A program made the position numbers and the translations under genes. A stretch of DNA of 64,000 nucleotides, taken from NCBI GenBank assembly GCA_963575745.1, contig CAUYUJ010014617.1, forward strand, positions 114,501-178,500, read 5' to 3'. Shown piece after piece: positions 51,026 to 62,184 of the stretch. Under the pieces are notes generated by a model. That model made no database searches. It saw only the letters and a list, made by a program, of their open reading frames with translations, and was not told where the DNA came from. This DNA comes from Prorocentrum cordatum (Eukaryota > Sar > Dinophyceae > Prorocentrales > Prorocentraceae). The stretch's first letter is position 1; every line of letters starts with the position of its first letter.

Positions 51026-51299
51026 AGGACGACTCTGACCCACGTCAGTGTCGTCGTCGTCGGCAGCCCGACGGTGCATACACACTAAAATGTTTGCCGC
51101 GATGCCCTTTTGTTTTGGTGGCGACACACCACCCCTATCCTGGTAAACGGCGAAGCCGTGGCGACTCCTCCGCAATCCACGTCCTCATCCCTCCTCCTCA
51201 TAATTGCCTTCCCTCCTCCATCCTTTTCCCCTTCCCCTTCACCTCCTCCGTCCCCCTCTTCTCCTCCCTCCCATTCCTGAGTTTTTTGAATATGTTCAT

Positions 51300-51363
51300 C
51301 GTCGTTGTTTTCGTCGTCGTCCCCCTTCAGGGTCGGCGGCACCAGCCGTAAGGCCTTCGCAAT
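51300..51363 (+). repeat. R13 motif after GTC tract
   Basis: CGTCGTTGTTTTCGTCGTCG then GGGTCGGCGGCACCAGCCGT AAGGCCTTCGCA. The rest of 51,026-51,690 shows no gene. Confidence 0.7.
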
Positions 51364-51694
51364 CAGCCCGAACTCCATTGCAGGCGCTCTACCAGCGGCA
51401 ACTATTGTTTGACGTGCCAGTGACTTCCCGCGTTCGGCCTGCAGCAGAGACGCTCGCGCGTGAGCGCGGCGTGCTAGGTTGAACGCAGCGACCGCGAGCC
51501 GAAGGCGATTCGAACGGTGCGCCCATGTTCCCGCCTACGTAGCGCATGCGGTGAGACACCGCACACGACGCGGCGTGCGTTTTGAGCGATCGGCACAAGC
51601 TCAAGCAGGACCCGCGACGACTCCAGACGCACCTGGCTCGAGGTGAGCACGCGGGACAATGTAGATCTGCGGCCGCGCCTATCGTATAAAAACA

Positions 51695-51738
51695 AAAGCA
51701 GCATGTACTTGATTTGTCTGAGATCCGCGCGGACCCCG
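51695..51738. mobile_element. HP1 remnant
   Basis: GTCTGAGATCCGCGCGGACC; arms only, no core. Confidence 0.45.
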
Positions 51739-52744
51739 ATAATCATGGTTATGCAGCTCGCTGTGCTTCGAAATCAGGCGACGATGACTGCGCGACCCGC
51801 GCACACTGCGCAGCACTGCGGAAAAGCTGCCCGTCAACGCGCAGCGGAGGAACGCCCCTGGCAGGCGAGGGGCCTTGCCACGGTGAGGGCGAGAGCAAGG
51901 GGGAGGGGGCAAAGGATTAAAGAGGGGGCGCGCAGCCCTTTCTTGCGCAAACCACATGGAATCTCGCTGGGATAACCGCAAGATTGCGCCACACAGGCGC
52001 GAGGAGCAGAAGCAGGAGCATGATGATACTAGAAGGTAATACACTTGCGACTCACGCCTGCCTTCCTTCTCGAATCTGCGACAAGAAGAGCGGCCTTGAA
52101 CTGCAAGAAGATCAGTGTCCGCTGCTTGCGGTAAAGCACCGTAGTTCGACCGTTAATTATGCAGGGGGGCACCACTGGCCACGCGCGAGGAATTTTGACT
52201 TGGAAACCTAGAGGCCACGCCGAGGCACCGTCGCACCTGCAAGCACATGAGAAGCGACGAGTGGACCCCTCAAGTAGTGTCAGATGTGACTGGCTCCATG
52301 CAACTGAAGCCAGCTGCATCAAATAACATGAAGGAGCAACAACTTCCGAACTCAAAGCACCAAAAAAACAAGTGGGAAAAAGCAACTGTCACTGGTCAGC
52401 ATTATGTCGACAGTCTCTGCTTAGAGGGTGCGTTGCTAGAGTATCACGAATGTTTTACAATTGTTTTTAAAAATTGGGGAGACACTTTAAAAAATGGTTC
52501 CCCCGGCGCTGTAGCGCGCCTATAGAAAACAAAAAGGAGGCGGGGCAAACTGGATCGCTGGACACATCCCCGCGACCGCCCTGGCGCCCTGCGTGCAAGG
52601 GCAAATTCCTGCGCACCCCCTCTTGGCGTCAGGCCACGCCTGTCACGCCCTGCGACCCCCCAGCGTGGATAGAGACTGCGCTCAGGGACCACTCCCTGCG
52701 CACCGCGCGCCCTGTCTGGGTTGCGAAGCGGCACTGAATACGCA
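51739..52744. other. no gene seen; unique, less GC-rich DNA
   Basis: Repeat-poor stretch without recognisable frames. Confidence 0.45.
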
Positions 52745-53875
<1,131 letters not shown>

Positions 53876-53989
53876 GGCCCGGGACCCCAGAAAAGCGGCA
53901 CACGGTGCCCCCCCCCAAAAAACGAATTTCGGCCTCCCCGAACCTTTGGGGCGCTCCTAAAGAATGCTCCGCGTCTGTCCTGCGAGTGC

Positions 53990-54592
53990 GACGCGACAAA
54001 AAAAACACGACGGCCAAAGAGGGCCCCGAGACACCCAAAGATCGGCCCAAGACGCCCAATCTGGGCCCAAGACTGCCCAAGACGCGTCCAAGACGCCCCC
54101 AGACCCCCAAGAGGCCTCCCAAGAGAGCCCCGAAAGGCTACAATTGTTGATTTTCCTGTGTGTTTTTCGATGTGTTTGGCCTTCTCGCTTTTCCCGCTTC
54201 CCGACGCTCCACAATGGCCCAAGAGGCTCCCTAGATCGCCCCAGTACTGCCCAAGAGGCCCCCAAGAAGGCCCCAACACGGTCCAGGAGGGCTCCGAGAC
54301 CGCCCAAGAGGCGCCCAAGACGGCCCAAGAGAGCACCAAGACGGCCCCAAGAGAGACCCAAGAGGGCGCCCAAAAATTCAAAAACTAAATTTTCCGCCGC
54401 GAGAGGGCCCCAAGAGGCCCGGCGAGATCCCCATGAGGCCCCAAGAGGCTCCCAAGAGGCCCCAAGGAGCCCCCAAGAGGCCCCCAAGAGGCCCCCAAAA
54501 GATCCCAAGAACCCCAAAACACCCCCAAGAGGCTTCAAACTGCCTCCCAGAGGGCCCCGAGAGGCGCACCACGAGATCCCAACACAGCGGTC
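53990..54592 (+). repeat. CCCCAAGACGGCC minisatellite block, copy 2
   Basis: CCCAAGACGCCC and CCCCAAGAGGCC units around TTCCCGCTTCCCGACGCTCC; matches 50,400-51,025. Confidence 0.78.
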
Positions 54593-54734
54593 TCCCCCTC
54601 TCATTATCCCTTCTCTTTGTCGTCGCCTTCTTCGTCGTCGTCGTTGTCGTATCAAATGGCGCAGCGAGGCCATTTTTCGTTCAAACCACCGAAGGACCCA
54701 AGAGCTCCCCCTCCTCTTCCTCATTCTCTTCCTC

Positions 54735-54761
54735 CTCTACCTCCTCCTCCTCCTCCTCCTC

Positions 54762-54808
<47 letters not shown>

Positions 54809-54815
54809 ACTAATC
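54735..54815. repeat. CTC and GTC microsatellites
   Basis: CTC run then GTC run. The stretch to 55,390 shows no recognised gene. Confidence 0.92.
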
Positions 54816-55394
54816 TTCATTGTCTCTCCCCTCGTCCTTCACCCCTCCTCCCTCCTCCTCCGAGAGAGAGGAACCGAGAATGGATCAAGGTTTTCGGATT
54901 GTTTGTTCTGGGGGTTTTCCGGCCTGGGGATTCCTTCAGTATCTGCGACTCGCCGGAAGCGTTTTGGGGGCGCCGGAAACGTCGCGAACGGCCCCCAGAG
55001 GCCCGAGTCATGGCCCGAAAACCACGCGGGGGCATCAAGGGAGGAGAAGGAGGGGGAGGGGGGAGGAGGATGAGGGGGAAAAGGGGGGCGAGGACGAGGG
55101 GGAGGGGGACATGGAGGAGGGAACGAAGACGAGGGGAGGGGGATACGGGGGATTGAGCACCTGGACGCGGTGCCATTGCCTACCTTACCGGAGAGGGCCG
55201 GCCGAATCCGAGGAGCCCCTGGGGGATTTCAAAACCTGCGCCGCCTCTTGCACTACCTTCGGGCCCCCTTGGCGGCTTGGGAAAAACCGTTCCTAATTCG
55301 GGGGGTTCTCTCACCCTTTGCCGCTTGACTCGCAGAGAGGCCGAGCGGCGCCGCGCCGTGCCGCCAGGGACGGGGAGAATGGACAAAAAAAGAA

Positions 55395-55515
55395 GCGGAG
55401 AGGGGGGAGAGGAAGAGGAGGAGGAACAGGAGGAGGAGGAGGAGGAGGAGGAGGGGGAGGAGGAGGAGGAGGAGGAAAGGAAAGGAAAAAGGGAAGGAGG
55501 AAGAGGAGATAACGG
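55395..55515. repeat. GGA microsatellite
   Basis: GGA run with AGG variants. Confidence 0.92.
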
Positions 55516-55559
55516 AAAGTAGTCTAATCCGCTTCGCCAGAGATATGCTCGCAACTCCG

Positions 55560-55960
55560 ACCTCAGAAGCGCCTTGCTTCGCATCGGTCCCGCCGTTTTC
55601 GCTTGAGACATCATCGCAGCTCTGGGGCCCGAGACACTCTCAGTTGAGGTGTTCCAGCCACTGTCGCCTGAGACACTCTCGCAAGTCTCACTTCGGAGGT
55701 GCCTTGCACCATGGTGGTTCGGCCACTTTCGCGTGCGACTTCTCGCAACCCTAAGTTCAAGGATGCCCTGAGCAGAGGTGTTCAGACCACTCCTCGCTTG
55801 AAACCTCCTCGCACGGCTGACTTCGGATATGCCCCCCCTGAGCGGAGGTGCCCAGGCCATTTTCAACCGGGACGTCCTCGCAACACTGACCTCCGCGACG
55901 CACTGTCCCATGGTAGTCTGACCACGTTTGCCTGAGACCCTCGCGCCCTGTAGTGGCGCG
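55560..55960. repeat. degenerate ~72-bp minisatellite
   Basis: About five units built from CTCGCAACNCTGACTTCGGA, GTGCC, and GGCCACTTTCGCCTGAGAC. A 120-codon minus frame is explained by the 72-bp (24-codon) period. Confidence 0.72.
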
Positions 55961-56088
55961 ATGATTTGAGCAACTGGTCAGGCCACTACCGCCTGATATA
56001 CGCATGTGTCTGCGCACGCATAGTTACACTGACCATTTGAATATACGCGTACATATCCATACAATCGTATACAGGTATATGTATATAT

Positions 56089-56223
56089 ATGGGTGAGTGA
56101 GTTTGTGAACGTTGATTTTCAGATAGGTTAGCGAAGGGGCCATAGGGCGGGATATGTCTTGTTGTTTCGGACGTTGTCTCCAGGTCTTGCCTGCGCCCGA
56201 AACCGTTTCAAGTTCAAGGCACC
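56089..56223 (+). repeat. 135-bp direct repeat, left copy
   Basis: Begins ATGGGTGAGTGAGTTTGTGA and ends CAAGTTCAAGGCACC. Base-for-base identical to 63,753-63,887. It carries the first codons of the Gag frame from its ATG at 56,154, and a TTTTCAG that could act as a splice acceptor. Confidence 0.95.
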
Positions 56224-57863
56224 ATGACTCACTGACAGAGTTTCGAGGTGCCTCCGCGGGCACCCTCTTGCAGGTCTCTCCGCGGCACCCGAGGGGTGCC
56301 GCTGTGTTCCACCAGACGCCAGAAGTGCCCGCCATGACGCTGGGGGCCGACTCGGCCACGGCGGGTGCGCCGCCGGGACTGGACGCCACCGCTGCGGGCG
56401 AACCGTCGCCGCCGGCCCCCGAGAGCTCCGCCGCCGACGTGAACCAAGGCAGCTGGTGGCTCGCGGCGGCGTGGGGACTCCTCGCCCTGGCAGGCGGAGG
56501 AGGAGCCCTGGCTGCCCAGCTGGGCTCGACAGGACGGGCCCGCCTGGCGGGCCTCACCGTATTCGGGCTGGTGGGCTTCCTCGCCACAGCGAGGGTCGTG
56601 CGCCAGGCGTGGTGGCTCTACTGCGACCAGGAGACGACGAAGGCGCAGATGGCCGCCCTCACGGCCCAGATGCAGCAGCTGGCCCTGTCGGGAGCGATGG
56701 GCATGCCAGGAGGAGGTTTCCCTGGCGGCGGTCCGCCTGACGAGGTCATGCCCGGGTGGGCCGACGTGGGGCCGCCGCCGCCGGGGATCCCGCAGGTGCC
56801 GGGCGTGGCGATGGCGGGGCCGGCCGCAGGACCCATCGGTCCTCCAGTGGGTCAGGCCAGCCACGCGCCCGCGGGCGCCTCGAGCCTGGACGCGCTAGGC
56901 GCGTGGGCTGGCGCGGCTGCCCCACCCGCCACGGGTGCTGGCGCCACAGCTGGGGCTGGGGGCTCGCCGCACGTCCCTCAGTACAGGCCGCCCGAGCTGG
57001 ACAGCAAGGTCCGCCAGCAGGCCAAACAAGTGAAGGAGCTCCTGACAGCGCTCGCGAACGCCAGGGGTCAGGACTATATGTGGGGTCGACGCTTCTGGTC
57101 CAACATCTACGCGATGGATTCGAGTGGGCAGCTAGTGCCCGAGGTGAAGCGTCTCCTGACGGGTTTCGGCTACGTGGGCGAGCAGACGGTGACGGCCCCC
57201 CGCCATGAGGAGCTCGGGGCCGCGCTGGACCGCCTCGCGTCGGAGGCCGCACTGACCGCTGGCGCAGGCATCTGGCAGTCCACCCCCAGCCAGGGCTTGG
57301 CCGCGGCGGCAGGAGGCTCAGAGGAGACGCGATGGGGCTCCTCGTTGCCAGCGGACCTCCAGCGAGCGGCCCCCGAGATCTACAGGGCGATGCGGGGCGA
57401 GGGGTCGACGAGCGCCCGCGACTGGATCGCCCAGCGCTACCAGGGGAGTCGAACCAGTCCGGTGTGGGTCGACCTTTGGACGCTGGCCACGTCGGTCGAC
57501 TTCCGCCTCCGCGACTGCGGCAGCGACCTGGAGATCATGCAGGTGCTAGCCAAGGACGACATGATGGAGATAGGCCTCCGCCGCCTCGCGGCATGCGTGT
57601 ACGAGCAGCGGAGTGGGGACCGCGTCGGCGCCCAGCACACGTTGGGCATCGCACCGCCTGGCGGCTCAGCCGATGTGGCCCCGACGTGGATGGTGGCCTC
57701 AGCGACGATGCACTCGAAGATCGAGCACCAGCGCAGGGAGAGAGTCGAGGCTGAGGCGCGCCACAGGCGAAAGAACGACAAGGGCGGAGGTCGAGGCGAC
57801 GGTCGTGGAGGTGGTCGAGGGGGAGGCCGGGGCGGCAAGTCCGCCGACTCCAAGCATGAATAG
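56154..57863 (+). CDS. Gag-like protein with two membrane helices
   Basis: 569 codons from the first ATG, or 509 from the ATG at 56,334, which has better context (GCCATGA). Residues about 101-121 (WWLAAAWGLLALAGGGGALA) and 131-148 (LAGLTVFGLVGFLATARV) are hydrophobic and predicted to span a membrane. A short coiled coil (160-180) and a Gly/Pro-rich linker follow. The C-terminal half contains DYMWGRRFWSNIYAMD, a helical region with EIMQVLAKDDMMEIGLRRLA and VYEQRSGDRVGAQHTLGIAP, then a basic R-G-G-G-R-G tail that could bind RNA. There is no zinc knuckle. By position and tail it is taken as the nucleocapsid-type protein. It ends at UAG (57,861-57,863), and the same frame stays open beyond. Confidence 0.75.
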   Translation: MSCCFGRCLQVLPAPETVSSSRHHDSLTEFRGASAGTLLQVSPRHPRGAAVFHQTPEVPAMTLGADSATAGAPPGLDATAAGEPSPPAPESSAADVNQGSWWLAAAWGLLALAGGGGALAAQLGSTGRARLAGLTVFGLVGFLATARVVRQAWWLYCDQETTKAQMAALTAQMQQLALSGAMGMPGGGFPGGGPPDEVMPGWADVGPPPPGIPQVPGVAMAGPAAGPIGPPVGQASHAPAGASSLDALGAWAGAAAPPATGAGATAGAGGSPHVPQYRPPELDSKVRQQAKQVKELLTALANARGQDYMWGRRFWSNIYAMDSSGQLVPEVKRLLTGFGYVGEQTVTAPRHEELGAALDRLASEAALTAGAGIWQSTPSQGLAAAAGGSEETRWGSSLPADLQRAAPEIYRAMRGEGSTSARDWIAQRYQGSRTSPVWVDLWTLATSVDFRLRDCGSDLEIMQVLAKDDMMEIGLRRLAACVYEQRSGDRVGAQHTLGIAPPGGSADVAPTWMVASATMHSKIEHQRRERVEAEARHRRKNDKGGGRGDGRGGGRGGGRGGKSADSKHE

Positions 57864-59150
57864 GGGCTCGCGGCGCGCCCCGACGAGCCTGCCGTCGGGG
57901 CGCGGAGCCCGCCAGCGCAGTGGGTGCCCAGAGTGCGCGACGATCTGCACCCCTCGCTGCAGCAGGTGATCTCGGCCCAGCCGGGACAAGAGGCGTTCTT
58001 CCCCATCGCGCTGGTGGATCGCCCTACCCCGATGACGAGCCGATCTAGTCGACTTCGACATCGATTCAAGCGGAAGCTCGCTCTGTGGGCTCTCGCCAAC
58101 GAGTTCGTGCAAGGGATCAACTCCATGGACACGGGCTCGTGCACGGACCTCACCCGCCCCCGCCGTAAGGAGAGCTTGTCGATGAACATGCGGAGGCTGC
58201 GCGGCCAGGTGCATAGGGTGGCTCTACGAGAAGCTAAGCGGCTGGCAGAGGCGCGCCGGGACTGCGGTCTGACAGGCGTCCCCGCGGTGCTGGAGCTAGC
58301 TCGCGTGGAGGAGGTGGGCTATGGTCGGCCTACCCGCCTGTCGACCCATGAGGCCCTGAGAGCGGAGGACATTGATGAGCCGCAAGTAGTGAAGAGTGTG
58401 AACATGCTCGAGGTGCTCGAGCCGGAGGAGGCCAGGTACTACAGCGACGAGAGTCTCGTGGTGGCCCCGACGGAGCTGCGCAGCCGGGTGATCTTCGAGG
58501 AGCTACAGGCCAAGTTCGGTTTCGTTGGAGGTACTCAGGAGGAGTACGAGAAGTATTTCAGCCGCCAGGACATGCCGCCCAACCTGTGGCACTTCGGCGG
58601 CCCGCAGGAGGTGAAGGCCATCGCGGGCTTCAGCACGGTGGGCAAAAAGACCAGTGGGCGTCAACGTAAGATCATCATGATGGTGGCGGCTAACTATATG
58701 TTTCAGGACGTGAGAGGTCGAGCCGAACACGGACTACACGGAGGAGGTGCCTTGGCCAGCCTGCACGTCCCGTCGGACGACTGGGCGGCTGCGGCGTTCG
58801 ACGAGAGCAACGCCTTCTCTTTCGTGGAGGTTCCGAGCTGGATGTGGGGCTGGCAGTGCGTGCCACCCGTGAGGGCGGCCGCCGTCTGGTGGCGTCTGTC
58901 GCCCAGCCAGCGAGACTCTTTGAATCCTGAGAGCTGGGTCTATCCGATGTGGCGCCGTTTAGTCATGGGCAGCTCCCACAGCGTACACATCCTGATGTCC
59001 ATCAATTCGAGGATATGCTCCATGACGCTGAGGCGCAGCTTGGTAGACCCGCAGCAGGATCACACTCTGGCGTGGCAGGCCGGATACCAGATGCTGAAGG
59101 ATGACGACTGGGCCGAGCGCCAACGACTTCGACGAGATGGCCCCCCCCCC
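57864..59150 (+). CDS. reverse transcriptase, N-terminal half (fingers/palm, motifs 1, 2, A, B)
   Basis: Same frame as the Gag protein, directly after its UAG, so it may be made by stop-codon readthrough. An internal start is possible (GTG 57,924 or ATG 58,032). An N-terminal region of unknown role is followed by the RT signature. Motif 1/2 is KKTSGRQRKIIMMVAANY (about 58,645-58,700). Motif A is AFDESNAFSFVEVP with the first catalytic Asp at 58,801. Motif B is LVMGSSHSVHILMSI (58,959-59,005). The frame reaches a run of eleven C at 59,141-59,151. Beyond it the present frame ends at 59,288 without RT content, whereas the -1 frame continues into the methyltransferase. So an indel or a -1 frameshift is needed here. 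Confidence 0.78.
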
Positions 59151-60005
59151 CGAGCGGGTTTTCCGTGGCGAGCTGGTGCGAGGCAGTACGCCACGCACGG
59201 CGTCAGGAGACCCGCGTCTTCGTGGTCATGCACCTGTTCGCGGGGGCCCGGAGGGAGCAGGACGTGCAGCACTACGTCGAGGCGATGATGACCGACCTGG
59301 AGCTGAAGGTGCTCATGATCTCGGTGGACCTGGCCGAGGACTCGCGGTGGGACCTCGGGCGCGTCGACACCTTCGAGTTGCTCTGGCCCCTGGTGTCCGA
59401 GGGCCTGGTGGACGTGATCCCGGGCGGCCCCCCCTGCTCGACCTGGAGCCGAGCGAGGTTCAGGCCTGGAGGACCACGACCCCTGCGCCGTCGAGGGAAG
59501 TACGCATGGGGGCTACCCCGCGAGAGACTGCGGCCTTCTGAGGTGGAGCGGCTGGACGAGGGCAACCGCCTGATGGTCAACCACCTGGCGCTGTGCGGCG
59601 GGGTGGGGGACCGCGGGGGAGCCTGGGCCCTCGAGCATCCAGACGATCCCGGGGAGGACCCGTACCCGTCCATCTTCGACACCGAGATCTTGAAAGGATT
59701 GGAGTCCAGGACGGGAGCGCGGCACATCATCTTTGACCAATGCATGATGGGCGGGCCCTCGCAGAAGCCCACGAGGGTAACAGGTACGGTACGACTGGCG
59801 GCCACCGAAGCACTAAGGTGCGACGGCGCCCACACACACGAGCTGAGCTACGGTGAGGTTAACGGTAACTTTCGGACGACCAAGCTGGCCACCTACCCAC
59901 CTCGACTGTGCAGGTGGATAGCAGAGGGCATAGTGGCCACGCTGTCGGAGATGGCGCAGACCGGCGGCGGGCCAACAGGACACGTACGAGACGGAGTGAA
60001 GTGTC
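59150..60005 (+). CDS. DNA (cytosine-C5)-type methyltransferase domain within the Pol protein
   Basis: Frame 2, open from before the C run and continuous with the RT C-terminal half. Motif I is VVMHLFAGARREQDVQHY (SAM binding; C5 enzymes have D-L-F-A-G). Motif IV is VIPGGPPCSTWSRARF, with the Pro-Cys catalytic pair at 59,427-59,440. Motif VI is probably WALEHPDDPG (E-N-V in typical enzymes; here E-H-P). A KPTRVTGTVRLAATEAL stretch and TTKLATYPPRLCRWIAEGIV follow, the latter like the C-terminal motif X region. It is short, with little room for a large target-recognition domain. C5 methyltransferases inside retrotransposons have been reported from dinoflagellates. The methylation specificity cannot be read from sequence. 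Confidence 0.72.
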
Positions 60006-61216
60006 AAAGGATAACGTGCTACTCGGGGCCGTTGGACCTCGGCGCCTTCCATTTCCTGAACGAGACGTCCTCGCGAGGCCGCGGGGCAGTGCTGGGCGCG
60101 AGGGACACGAGCTTCTACCTCCACATCGACGACGGCCTGATCGCAGCGGACGGCGGGTCCCGGCGGTCAGGCGAGAAGAAGGTCAACAAGCTGGTCCACC
60201 AGGTGGCGGACGCGCTGGAGGACGTGGGCTTTGTTGTGAAGGACCGGAGGGAGCACGGCATGGTGGATCGCATCGTGGGCTACGAGGTGGAGTCCAGCCC
60301 CGCACGAGTGCGGGTCCCGAAGCGCAAGGCGGCGCTCATGTATGAGGCGCTGCTGCTGCTCACGAGCCGGGACTGGGTGCACCTGGACCACCTGGCGTCG
60401 GTCATTGGGGTCTGGATCTGGGCGGCGCTGCTAGCCAGGCACTGGCTGTCGGCGCCTCAGCACCTGTTCCAGTTCGCACGCCAGGAGGGCCCGCGCTGGA
60501 GACGGCGGTGGCCGTCGGCCCGTCGTGAGGCCGTGGCCATGCGACGAGGCATCATGGGGCTCTACGCCGACCTGGGGGCCCCGCTACTGCCGATGGTCTT
60601 CGCCTCGGACGCCGAGGGCGCGCAGGACTTCGACGCGGGCGGCTACGGCATCGTCGTGGCCGCGGCGAACTCGAAGATCGTAGAGGAGCTGTGGAACGCT
60701 GGTGCCCGCCCTGGCGTGGCCGTCGCCAAGCCAGGACAGCTGCAGAAGGTGCTGGAGCGGGGCCCTGAGACGCTACAGCCTTTCCTGCCAGTGAGCTCAG
60801 TTGAGAGGGGTTGGATCGACGGAGAGGCCTCCTGGATCCCGGTTGAGTCTGGGCGCTGGAAGGTGCCTGACCACATCGTGCTGGGAGAAGGGCGGGCCGC
60901 ACTGAAGGTCCTGTCGCGTCTGGCGCTGCTGCCGGAAGCTCACCGCTCGAAGGTCCTCAGCCTCGAGGACAACATGGCTTTCGCGGGCGCTGCGGCCAAA
61001 GGCCGATCGGCCGCCGGCCCCGTGAACTACTTACTCAGGCGGAGGTGCGCGTTGTCGAGCGCCACGGAGATCAGGATGCACCTCCCCTGGGTGGAGACCG
61101 AGAGGATGCCCGCGGATGGCCTCTCACGCATGAGAGGATGTGGTCAGGATTCAGAGGGGCACAACGCCCCGGTGCCGAGAGTAGACGCGCGCAGCGTGCG
61201 CATCATCCAGAACTGA
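60006..61216 (+). CDS. reverse transcriptase C-terminal half (motif C) and RNase H
   Basis: Continuous frame with the methyltransferase. Motif C is FYLHIDDGLIAADG (60,113-60,154), with the two catalytic Asp. It is followed by KVNKLVHQVADALEDVGFVV and RIVGYEVESSPARVRVPKRK, the thumb-side motifs with a VxYExxxxPxxVxxP pattern typical of DIRS/gypsy-like RTs. RNase H follows: LPMVFASDAEGAQDFDAGGY (first Asp), LSLEDNMAFAGAAAKGRSAA (D-N with K-G-R-S) and ETERMPADGLSRM (last Asp) up to the TGA at 61,214-61,216. Confidence 0.8.
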
Positions 61217-62184
61217 CTTTTTCGAGCCCGAGGGTGCCAGACGACAAGCACCTGGAGGGCCGTGTGCAGCCCGAGACATTGCTAACCTATCGCAAGCGAG
61301 CAGCGGAGTTTTACCAGTGGTGCGTGGCCGAGGGGGCCCGCCCCTGGAGCCCTGACGAGTGGGACGACACGATCATGGAGTACAAGGCCTCAGTGGACTT
61401 GCTCAAGAGTCATTTCACCTCCCTGCTCGCCGCTATCGAATTCAAGTTTCCGCGGCTGAAGGGCCGCCTTTGCAGATGCCACGCTGCCTTGCGTGGCTGG
61501 GAGTTAGAGCACCAGACCAAGCACACAGTGCCGATGGTGAGCACCGCCCAGGCTTTCGTCAGCGTGCGGCTCAGCGCGCTCGGAGAGCCTCGCCTGGCCA
61601 TCGGCCTCATGTTGCAGGGAAAAGTCGGGATGCGGCCCAGCGAGATGCTGGGGATCGTCACGTCCGATCTCGTCTTCCCCGAGGAGTCTGGGTACGGTCG
61701 AGGTCGAGGGCCCCTGATAGTAGGCTTGGGTATCAAGGCGAACACCAAAGCGAAGCGCCCCCAGTCGAACGCCATCCTGGAGGCCTCCAGCCCTGTATTG
61801 GTGGATCTCCTGAGGACCCTGAAGGCCCACACGCCCCCAGGGGGCCGCATGTTCCCCTACACCCTCGAGAAGTACCGCAAGTTGCTCGCTCGCATCCAGT
61901 CGGAGTGTAACCTACCAATGGGATGGGCCCCCCACAGTGCCCGAGCAGGTTTCGCTTCAGAGGCCACAGCGTGGGGTATGTCTTTCGAGCAGATTCGAGA
62001 AACAGGCCGTTGGAAGGTGGACAGTTCCCTTCGAGTATATATCGACATGGTCCAGGCCGCCCACATAGCCGTGGGGCTCAAGGCGGCTGGGTGGGGTCCA
62101 GCTTTCGATTGGGCCGGCCAACACTGGGCCTGGTGTGCGCTACGGGCGTTGCATGGCACCGAAGGGCTCCAGACGCCTGGCTGA
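61217..62184 (+). CDS. tyrosine recombinase (integrase function)
   Basis: Frame 1, -1 relative to the RNase H frame. It is open from 61,045, overlaps the RNase H end by about 170 bp, and is conserved from LEGRVQPETLLTYRKRAAEF (core-binding domain) onward. Catalytic residues are visible: Arg in GKVGMRPSEMLGI (61,633-61,635), His and Arg in WAPHSARAGFASEA (61,933 and 61,942), the Trp of ETGRWKVDSS in place of the second His/Trp, and the Tyr nucleophile in LRVYIDMVQ (62,038-62,040). This would join a circular DNA copy into the genome without a target duplication. Translation may use a -1 frameshift in the overlap, or an internal start. Confidence 0.83.

Noticed and set aside
59230-59460. Dam-type (N6-adenine) methylase as in classical DIRS elements
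   Set aside because: The catalytic motif is GGPPCS with a Pro-Cys pair, as in C5 enzymes, not D/N-P-P-Y/W.
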